Source: a bacterium (lineage in GTDB: Bacteria > Krumholzibacteriota > Krumholzibacteriia > LZORAL124-64-63). From it: DNA of 12,626 nt. A program made the translations under genes and the position numbers. A model generated the notes under the pieces. It was not told the DNA's origin. It was given only the letters and a program-made list of their open reading frames with translations, and did not search any database. Where the stretch lies: NCBI GenBank assembly GCA_016703265.1, contig JADJCK010000013.1, forward strand, positions 1 to 12,626. Direction: 5' to 3'. Positions 1 through 5,113 of the stretch are shown here, one piece after another (position 1 is the first letter of the stretch; the number at the start of each line of letters is the position of its first letter).

Positions 1-733
1 TGCCCTGGCCGACATGACGGATTCAGCACCGACGTCGAAGTCGAGGTCTTCATCCTCGACGGCATTCCGACCGGCATCGGCAGCAGCCTTCGCGCGCCGC
101 GGCTGTTTTCCTGTCGCCGTCGTATGCGCCCGTCGATGCGGCGATCACCTCCTACATCTCGACCCACGAGAGATGGGCCACGTACTGACCTGGCCTTTAT
201 CGACGGCCAGCCGGGCCGCTGGGACGCCTACGGCCCTGCGCGGGCTGGACCTCGCCGCCGCCGGCCCCGAAGCCTCGCATGCCTTCCGTGCCCGCGAGAT
301 CCTGGCCGAGGACCTGCGCTACCTGTTCGGCGGCGTGCTGGCGACCCGCGGCATCGGCCTGGAGAACCACACGCTGACGACGCCCGACCGCATCGAAGGG
401 CTGCGCGAACTGCTGGCCGGCTACCTGGCCGGCGTGGAGCCCGTCGGCGTGGCGAGCAGCCAGGCCTTCCCGAACCCCTGCAACCCGCGCACGACGATCG
501 AGATGACCCTGCCCGCGGGCTCTGCCGAAGTCGACGGCGCCGAAATCGCGATCTACGACATCCGCGGTCAGCTGGTGCGCAAGCTGCAGGGCGGTGCCTC
601 GGCGAACGGGCGTGTGGCTGTCACCTGGGACGGAGCGGACGACTCCGGCCGGCTGGTGCCCTCGGGCCGCTACCTCTACGCGGTGCGCGCTGCGGCCGTC
701 ACCTCGCGCGGCTCGGTCACGCTGGTTCGCTGA
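1..733 (+). CDS. Partial surface protein with C-terminal FlgD-type Ig domain (5' end outside window, frame broken)
   Basis: The last part, from about 236 in frame 2, is convincing coding sequence. It ends in a FlgD-like Ig domain: SQAFPNPCNPRTTIE, then AIYDIRGQLVRKL, VTWDGADDSGRLVPSGRYLYAV and a stop at 731-733. Domains of this kind end many secreted or cell-surface proteins in Krumholzibacteriota, Eisenbacteria and Fibrobacterota, where they may act as sorting or anchoring modules. Upstream, sensible protein appears in changing frames: frame 1 at about 1-100 (STDVEVEVFILDGIPTGIG), frame 3 at about 105-185 (VDAAITSYISTHERWATY, then TGA 186-188), frame 1 at about 188-235 (DLAFIDGQPGRWDAYGPA), then frame 2. 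That implies about three indels, from sequencing error or decay. The domain before the Ig module is not recognised; the start lies left of the window. Confidence 0.7.
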   Translation, partial: ALADMTDSAPTSKSRSSSSTAFRPASAAAFARRGCFPVAVVCARRCGDHLLHLDPREMGHVLTWPLSTASRAAGTPTALRGLDLAAAGPEASHAFRAREILAEDLRYLFGGVLATRGIGLENHTLTTPDRIEGLRELLAGYLAGVEPVGVASSQAFPNPCNPRTTIEMTLPAGSAEVDGAEIAIYDIRGQLVRKLQGGASANGRVAVTWDGADDSGRLVPSGRYLYAVRAAAVTSRGSVTLVR

Positions 734-800
734 CGAAGAGCACGCTGAAGAAGAACCCGGCGTGGGCCGCACGGCCCCGCCGACCGGAAGAAGGGTGCGT

Positions 801-819
801 CGCCGGGAAGGTCCCGGCG
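801..819 (+). terminator. GC hairpin between the FlgD-Ig gene and the propeller lipoprotein gene
   Basis: CGCCGGG (801-807) pairs perfectly with CCCGGCG (813-819) around a 5-nt loop. It sits 68 bases after the upstream stop and 33 bases before the next start. No T-run follows, so it is either a terminator lacking a U-tract or a leader structure of the lipoprotein gene. Confidence 0.3.
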
Positions 820-852
820 GTGCGATGGAACGGACGAAGGGAACAGGCTGAC

Positions 853-1770
853 ATGTCGAAGAGGACCTTCACGACGGCGACGATGATCTGCGGACTGGTG
901 GCCCTGGCCGTACTTGCCGGATGCGGCGGCGGCTCCCAGGCTCCCGTGGCGCCGACGCCCGAGGCCATGATCAAGCAATTGACGGCGACCGACGCGGTCT
1001 ATGAAGCCAACCCGATCTACGCACCCGACGGTTCGGCCATCCTTTTCGAGTCCGATGCCACGGGCAATCGCGAGATCTGGCTGCTGCCGACCAACGGTGC
1101 GGCGGCCCGTCAGTTGACCGACCACCCGGGGGAGGACACGGCTCCCTACTGGCTGCCCGACGGCAGCGGGTTCGTGTTCGAATCCACGCGCAGCGGCACG
1201 AAGTCCATCTGGCGCCTGGATCTAGCGCACGCGGGCAGCGCGCCTGTGCAGCTCACCGACGACGCCGGCGATGACGGCAGTCCGGCCGTGTCGCCGGACG
1301 GCGCGCTGGTGGTCTACGAGTCGAACCGCGGCGGCAACGGACAGGACCTGTGGCTGTCGCCGGTGGGTGGCGGCACGGCGGTGCGCCTGACGGTGAGCGT
1401 CGGCGGCAGTTACGATCGCACGGCCGACTGGTCCCCCGACGGCAACACGATCGTCTTCGAGTCGAACCGCAAGGACGGCATGTCGGCCCTGTTCATGGTG
1501 CCGGCGAAGGGCGGCGCCTTCACGCAGTTGACGCCGCTGGCCGGCTACGAAGGCCACCCGGCGTGGTCGCCTGACGGTCGGCGCGTGGCGTTCGAAAGCG
1601 GGCAGTCAGGCACCATGGAGGTCTGGTGCATCGACGTCGACGGCAACAACGCGCGTCAGCTGACGAGCGACGGAGGCTACTGGCCCCGCTGGAGCCCGAA
1701 CGGCCGCAAGCTGGTGTACTGCAACTGGGGCGCGCTGGCGCCGAACCTGTGGGAGATCACGATCCAGTAG
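853..1770 (+). CDS. TolB-like PD40 beta-propeller lipoprotein
   Basis: A 305-aa predicted lipoprotein. The N-terminus is a lipoprotein signal: charged MSKR, a hydrophobic stretch, and the lipobox LAGC with the acylated Cys at residue 24, followed by GGG. The rest is six repeats with the PD40/TolB pattern (PDGSAILFES, PDGSGFVFES, PDGALVVYES, PDGNTIVFES, PDGRRVAFES, PNGRKLVYCN), each followed by a W-rich strand such as REIWLL. This fits one six-bladed propeller at about residues 45-305. There is no N-terminal TolB domain and no catalytic domain, so a binding or scaffold role at the envelope is likelier than an enzyme. ATG 853 was chosen because the signal peptide begins there and a GAAGGGA Shine-Dalgarno lies about 10 bases upstream. 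The open frame continues far upstream but only as noise in the previous gene. Function beyond the fold is not known. Confidence 0.88.
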   Translation: MSKRTFTTATMICGLVALAVLAGCGGGSQAPVAPTPEAMIKQLTATDAVYEANPIYAPDGSAILFESDATGNREIWLLPTNGAAARQLTDHPGEDTAPYWLPDGSGFVFESTRSGTKSIWRLDLAHAGSAPVQLTDDAGDDGSPAVSPDGALVVYESNRGGNGQDLWLSPVGGGTAVRLTVSVGGSYDRTADWSPDGNTIVFESNRKDGMSALFMVPAKGGAFTQLTPLAGYEGHPAWSPDGRRVAFESGQSGTMEVWCIDVDGNNARQLTSDGGYWPRWSPNGRKLVYCNWGALAPNLWEITIQ

Positions 1771-1801
1771 GGATTCGTGCGCGGCTGCGGCCAGCTATGG
1801 A

Positions 1802-1826
1802 GGGCGGAGTTGGGGGGCGGAGTTGG
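1802..1826. repeat. Tandem direct repeat, 12 bp with 13-bp period
   Basis: GGGCGGAGTTGG occurs at 1802-1813 and again at 1815-1826. The second copy runs directly into the TTGGCATCCC sequence shared with the tRNA-Glu 3' end. It lies in the non-coding gap between the propeller gene and the first element gene, close to the presumed left edge of the mobile element. Role unknown. Confidence 0.6.
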
Positions 1827-1832
1827 CATCCC
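1823..1832. repeat. Candidate left attachment site (copy of tRNA-Glu 3' end)
   Basis: TTGGCATCCC is identical to 6592-6601, which is the complement of the tRNA-Glu 3' end (acceptor bases, discriminator and CCA). To the right, the complement of 1846-1855 reads GTTCGGATCC, like a degenerate T-loop, though the spacing to CCA is five bases too long for a real tRNA end. The position, after the last host gene and before the first element gene, suits an att site. Ten bases is short, so chance is possible. Confidence 0.4.
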
Positions 1833-1936
1833 TGGCTGGACTGGATCCGAACTTCGGAATGCCCCGCACTGGGCATCTTCAGCTAGACTCGCGGTGACAC
1901 GGCCGGAAAGGCCGCCAACCGTGGGAGACAGGTGGA

Positions 1937-2767
1937 ATGCAGCCGAAGTACCGCAAGCACATCATCCCCTCACTGCTGCACGGCCAGGACTTCGAGGAAG
2001 CCCTGGCCGCCTGCATTGAGCGGTTCGAGATCATCGAGACCTTGGAAACCCAGCTGGCCTACCCGGCGTGCGTGGTGGACTTCTACGGCGACCAGCTGCC
2101 GGCCATGCACGAGCTGGAGCGGTACGTCCGTAGCCCGTGGCACAATGTCCCGCTGCCGGTCCAGACTCCGCCGCCGATGGCGAATGTCGCCTGGGCACTG
2201 TTGGACTACCAAGACCGGGACGAGGAGATCCAGGACCTCCTGACAGGGGTGGCGGCAAGCTGCCCCGGCGTCTTGGTGCGACCAGACGAGGCCCCGGAGG
2301 TAGGCGAGGCCATCAAGAAGCTACTGGCCGAACGACACAAGCTCCTGGAGTTCGCGGCGGTAATCAACTTCCAGAAGCGCCTGGCGGTGCTGGAGATGGA
2401 AGCCCGGTGCGACCGGAACCAGGGGGCTATGGTCCGCCTTGCCCAGGTGGACAAGACGGCGATCTACGCGGGCTGGTTCAGGCAGGTCGTCATCCAGCGG
2501 CAGTACGCGGGAGACTGGGCGTTCTTCTCGAACCTCGGGAAGGCGCTGGCCAAGCCGGTCGTGAACGGGACCGCACGATGGCACAAGGCGGTCATCATCG
2601 CCGGCTACTTCTGGGACGAGTACTTTTGTCGGGATGAATGGCCGGTGAACCGCATCTTCAAGCTTTTCAAGGCTAAAGGCATTCTCGCAAGGCAGGACAC
2701 GCTTGCTGCCTTCCGCTTCAGGCTCAACCGGGCCGGCCTCAAGAAGCCGCTGCACAATCGCAAGTAG
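1937..2767 (+). CDS. Hypothetical protein of the mobile element
   Basis: A 276-aa soluble protein that I do not recognise. There is no signal peptide, membrane segment or clear catalytic motif. The N-terminal half is acidic and helical-looking (FEEALAACIERFEIIETLE). The C-terminal half is rich in aromatic and basic residues (GWFRQVVIQRQYAGDWAFF, GYFWDEYFCRDEW) and ends in a strongly basic tail, RFRLNRAGLKKPLHNRK, which could bind nucleic acid. ATG 1937 follows a GGGAGAC/AGGTGG purine-rich Shine-Dalgarno region. It is the first gene of the element, 60 bases before the rep gene on the same strand. A replication, maintenance or regulatory accessory role is a guess from position only. Codon use and continuity of the frame make it a real gene. 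Confidence 0.75.
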   Translation: MQPKYRKHIIPSLLHGQDFEEALAACIERFEIIETLETQLAYPACVVDFYGDQLPAMHELERYVRSPWHNVPLPVQTPPPMANVAWALLDYQDRDEEIQDLLTGVAASCPGVLVRPDEAPEVGEAIKKLLAERHKLLEFAAVINFQKRLAVLEMEARCDRNQGAMVRLAQVDKTAIYAGWFRQVVIQRQYAGDWAFFSNLGKALAKPVVNGTARWHKAVIIAGYFWDEYFCRDEWPVNRIFKLFKAKGILARQDTLAAFRFRLNRAGLKKPLHNRK

Positions 2768-2792
2768 AGCAAACGCCGAGAAGCCGATGCTC

Positions 2793-2810
2793 TAGTTTGG
2801 ACACGTCCAA
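2793..2810 (+). promoter_or_regulatory. Candidate -10 (TAGTTT) overlapped by an operator-like inverted repeat, upstream of rep
   Basis: TAGTTT at 2793-2798 matches the -10 hexamer of the two host promoters seen in this window. TTGGAC (2797-2802) and GTCCAA (2805-2810) form an inverted repeat with a 2-base spacer that overlaps it, 18 bases before the rep ATG. This suits a repressor site controlling rep. No good -35 is visible at the right distance. Confidence 0.35.
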
Positions 2811-2827
2811 GGTCGTTGGTTCGCCCC

Positions 2828-3775
2828 ATGAGCGCACGGGACGAACACCAACAGACCTGGGACGAGGAACAGCGCCGGCGCGTGTCTCGCTTCTTCGATC
2901 TGCTGCTTGAGGCCGAGAAGCAGGGCCATGCGACCGCTGACGAGCCGGCCCGCCGGAGCCCCGAGAGGGCCACCGGCGCGGCCGTTCTTTGTCTCCTCGC
3001 CCGGAAGGGTGAGAGGCCGATGGACCCTTCACTTGACCTAGATCTGCACAAGTGCAACAGCACCAGGGAGGCGGCGGGGAAACCAGGCGCCGAACCGGTC
3101 AAATACCGCCCGCCCTGCGGCAAGCGCTGCATTTCGCGTGTGGTGATCGTGGACGGGCGCGAAGTCCGGGAATACCGTCGAATACCCTGTAAAAAGTGGA
3201 GCTGCCCGTCGTGCGGCCCGAAAAAGGTCAAGATGTTCGCCTGGGCGGCGGGCGAGGCCGCTTCCAAGTGCGAGTTGCGTCGGCTGATGACGTTGACCCT
3301 GGATCCGCAGAAGGTGCCGGACGGAGTCAAGCCGATCAAGCACCTCAAGCAAGTCTGGCGGAAGTTCCGCGTTCCCATGACGCGGAAATTCGGGCGTTCG
3401 GTGCGCTTCCTGTGGGTTATCGAGCTGCACGAGAGCGGGATGCCGCACATGCACATCCTGATCGACGAATTCGTTCCCCAGCGTTGGCTATCGGCCACCT
3501 GGTCGCGCTATGGCGGCGGCCGGGTCGTGGACATTCGCTACGCGGGCGGCGACCTGAATAGGGTCGGGTGGTACTTGGCCAAGTACCTGTCCAAGGGGTT
3601 CAGGAATCGTCTGCCTGGGCGGGAGCGGCGCTATGGGACGTCAAAGAGTGTCAGGCTGCGGGAGAGACGAAAGGGGCACCAATGTGGGATCTATTACCGG
3701 TCGGACTCGACGTCATCCGTGCGGAGCGCAATGAGGTGGTTCTGGAATCTGGCTTTGACGAATTCGGAAACCTGA
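2828..3775 (+). CDS. HUH rolling-circle replication initiator (phiX174 gpA / G2P-like Rep)
   Basis: A 315-aa Rep of HUH superfamily I, which nicks one strand at the double-strand origin and stays covalently bound through tyrosine. Motifs seen in order: motif I LMTLTLDP (residues 153-160), the metal-binding HUH motif HMH (207-209, in MPHMHILID), and the tyrosine motif YLAKY (Tyr249 and Tyr253, with Lys252), the YxxKY arrangement of phiX174 gpA and G2P-type Reps. A Cys cluster (97, 101, 121, 126, 129) forms a likely zinc finger before the catalytic core. ATG 2828 is used; TTG 2816 and ATG 3020 (better Shine-Dalgarno, still keeps all motifs) are alternatives. After about residue 275 the frame (QCGIYYRSDSTSS) looks unnatural while frame 1 looks like protein, so the C-terminus may be frameshifted. 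Confidence 0.82.
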   Translation: MSARDEHQQTWDEEQRRRVSRFFDLLLEAEKQGHATADEPARRSPERATGAAVLCLLARKGERPMDPSLDLDLHKCNSTREAAGKPGAEPVKYRPPCGKRCISRVVIVDGREVREYRRIPCKKWSCPSCGPKKVKMFAWAAGEAASKCELRRLMTLTLDPQKVPDGVKPIKHLKQVWRKFRVPMTRKFGRSVRFLWVIELHESGMPHMHILIDEFVPQRWLSATWSRYGGGRVVDIRYAGGDLNRVGWYLAKYLSKGFRNRLPGRERRYGTSKSVRLRERRKGHQCGIYYRSDSTSSVRSAMRWFWNLALTNSET

Positions 3776-3897
3776 TTCGATTTGTAGCGGAAAGGGACTT
3801 GAAGGATGATGGCGAAGGGGAATATGGTAAAATCCCCTTCGCTTTGGAGTACAGTCCTGATGTTTTTGGCGGAAGAGCAACGAGTGTTTCTCGCTAG
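3682..3897 (+). CDS. Small acidic protein overlapping rep, or the displaced C-terminus of Rep
   Basis: A 71-aa frame beginning MWDLLPVGLDVIRAERNEVV and continuing FDEFGNLIRFVAERDL. It overlaps the last 94 bases of rep in another frame. ATG 3682 has a fair Shine-Dalgarno (GAAAGGGG, about 6 bases upstream), so a translationally coupled gene is possible. The codon pattern and protein character here are better than those of the rep frame over the same bases. The peptide would follow naturally after the Rep segment RRYGTSKSVRLRERRKG if one base were added near 3675-3681. No function can be assigned to it as a separate protein. Confidence 0.5.
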   Translation: MWDLLPVGLDVIRAERNEVVLESGFDEFGNLIRFVAERDLKDDGEGEYGKIPFALEYSPDVFGGRATSVSR

Positions 3898-3908
3898 AAT
3901 CGGGACAC

Positions 3909-3933
3909 GATTGACGTCGCGTCGGTGTCAATC
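3909..3933. repeat. Inverted repeat between rep and the peptidase-like gene
   Basis: GATTGAC (3909-3915) pairs with GTCAATC (3927-3933) across an 11-base loop. A further ATTGACC lies at 3954-3960. It is downstream of rep in a non-coding gap. It could be an origin hairpin for the Rep or an operator for the next gene; nothing in the sequence decides this. Confidence 0.35.
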
Positions 3934-3976
3934 ATCCGGCCGGGAGAATTCGCATTGACCAGAGATTGGAGACGGC

Positions 3977-4528
3977 ATGGGCTCAGTTCAATTGGTCAGA
4001 TCTGCGTTGCCACAATTGATACGTTGGATCGAAGATGTAGCGGAGGAATATTCCACAATAGGCGAAGCCGTCAGCGCGTGCGCTTCATCGAGATTACACG
4101 AGTATTTTAGGCGGGATCTGCTGGAGAGCACAACGGTGATCTTCGTGCAAGACCTTCCGCTTCCTCCCGTAAAGGAATTGGGACTTCCAGAGAAATTCAA
4201 ATTGAAGGGCCAATCTCTGGTAGGCATTACTTATGGTGCCCGCGTGTACGTGACTTCCCGAGCCGGATTGGACAGCCTGCTTTTTCATGAAATGGTACAC
4301 GTGATCCAGTGGTCGGAGCTTGGTGCGGAGCGGTTCTTGTTGACCTATGCGTTCGGGCTAGATCGGACAGATCGGAACGAGTACTTCGACATTCCCTTGG
4401 AAAACATGGCATATTCTCTCCAGCGCGATTTCGACAATTGTGTCGCGTTGCCCGACCTGGAAACAAAGGTGCGCTTAATGTGTGCCGCAATTTGGGCTGA
4501 AGTCGAACAAGCGTTGCACAACGCGTGA
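3977..4528 (+). CDS. Small HEXXH zinc-metallopeptidase-like protein
   Basis: A 183-aa protein with a zinc-peptidase signature. HEMVH at residues 104-108 (two His ligands and the catalytic Glu105) sits in the context LLFHEMVHVIQW. A Glu at 142 in IPLENMAY is a good candidate third ligand (gluzincin type). The preceding strand GITYGARVYV and the HVIQ continuation recall DUF4157/eCIS-core-type domains (usually HExxHxxQ), but this is a whole small protein with no partner domain, and I am not sure of the family. There is no signal peptide or membrane segment, so it is likely cytoplasmic. ATG 3977 has GGAG 5 bases upstream. Its GC content is about half, well below host genes, marking it as imported cargo. 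It is followed 55 bases later by a secreted-protein gene, which may be its partner. Confidence 0.72.
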   Translation: MGSVQLVRSALPQLIRWIEDVAEEYSTIGEAVSACASSRLHEYFRRDLLESTTVIFVQDLPLPPVKELGLPEKFKLKGQSLVGITYGARVYVTSRAGLDSLLFHEMVHVIQWSELGAERFLLTYAFGLDRTDRNEYFDIPLENMAYSLQRDFDNCVALPDLETKVRLMCAAIWAEVEQALHNA

Positions 4529-4548
4529 TTCGTGGCTTATGAACACGC

Positions 4549-4561
4549 GCAATGCCAGTAC
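4549..4561 (+). repeat. 13-bp direct repeat, copy 1
   Basis: GCAATGCCAGTAC lies 22 bases upstream of the GTG start of the secreted-protein gene. An identical copy is at 5089-5101, 12 bases before the recombinase start. The same placement suggests a shared regulatory site or leader, or the footprint of a past duplication or insertion of the segment between. Confidence 0.6.
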
Positions 4562-4583
4562 CTGTGAAAGATGGAGGTTGCAA

Positions 4584-5000
4584 GTGAGACTGCTCACCCA
4601 TGCTCTCTTGGTTGTTATGTGCTTTTGCGCTTCCCAAGTTGCAGCCGCGAACGATCCATCCCTCCCGATGGCGGTTTTTGAGGGGACGGCGAGAGATTAT
4701 GTCAAATACGCTACGCTGGACGACGCATCATCGGGTTCTATTGCGGGCGCAATGGCGTTTATGGGATACGTACAAGGCGTTGTGACCTCGATGCAGTTCA
4801 TCATTAACTGGCCCGAAGATGGGTCGGCTTTTAAGAACGGATGGAGAAGCGTTTGTGAGACAGTTGCGCTCTACGTGATGGCCAATCGACATTCGAAAGA
4901 CACCAGCACTGCTGGGGTAGTCATGGAAGCTCTTGGGGACAAGTATGGGATGAACCATGAAAAATACGGGAAGGTGCTGTGGACAATGCTCGCTCGCTGA
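4584..5000 (+). CDS. Small secreted protein, weakly Rap1a/Tai immunity-like
   Basis: A 138-aa protein with a clear Sec signal peptide: RLLTHALLVVMCFC then ASQVAA with probable cleavage near AAA/ND, so it is periplasmic or secreted. The mature part contains AFMGYVQGVVTSM and, later, a Cys in SVCETVALYV, followed by GVVMEALGDKYG. The GYVxGVxTS plus Cys plus C-terminal helix pattern recalls Rap1a/Tai-type immunity proteins of type VI amidase effectors, but the match is weak and could be chance. GTG 4584 was chosen because GGAGG at 4573-4577 is ideally spaced and the signal peptide begins there; ATG 4539 in the same frame lacks this. It lies between the peptidase-like gene and the recombinase in the low-GC cargo. 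If it is an immunity protein, the neighbouring peptidase would be the natural toxin candidate; that is speculation. Confidence 0.7.
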   Translation: MRLLTHALLVVMCFCASQVAAANDPSLPMAVFEGTARDYVKYATLDDASSGSIAGAMAFMGYVQGVVTSMQFIINWPEDGSAFKNGWRSVCETVALYVMANRHSKDTSTAGVVMEALGDKYGMNHEKYGKVLWTMLAR

Positions 5001-5088
5001 GCTTGGACGGGTGCCAAGATTATCGCGTTGGTGGTGAAGTTCGATTCGAATGTGAACGATTGTGGCCTAGACGCAGCGTGGGCTCGGT

Positions 5089-5101
5089 GCAATGCCAGTA
5101 C
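5089..5101 (+). repeat. 13-bp direct repeat, copy 2
   Basis: An identical copy of the 13-mer at 4549-4561, immediately before the AGGAG Shine-Dalgarno of the recombinase gene. A looser third version (GCATTGACCAG, 3952-3962) stands before the peptidase-like gene. Confidence 0.6.
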
Positions 5102-5113
5102 AGGAGACGAGTC

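Noticed and set aside
1885..1936. A riboswitch-like leader before the first element gene (CGGCC/GGCCG hairpin, GGGAGACAGG)
   Set aside because: It has some resemblance to fragments of a cobalamin riboswitch, but the conserved core elements are missing. A simple short hairpin and Shine-Dalgarno explain it.
2605..3498. A 297-aa minus-strand frame opposite rep
   Set aside because: It is antisense to the Rep motifs and has no family features.
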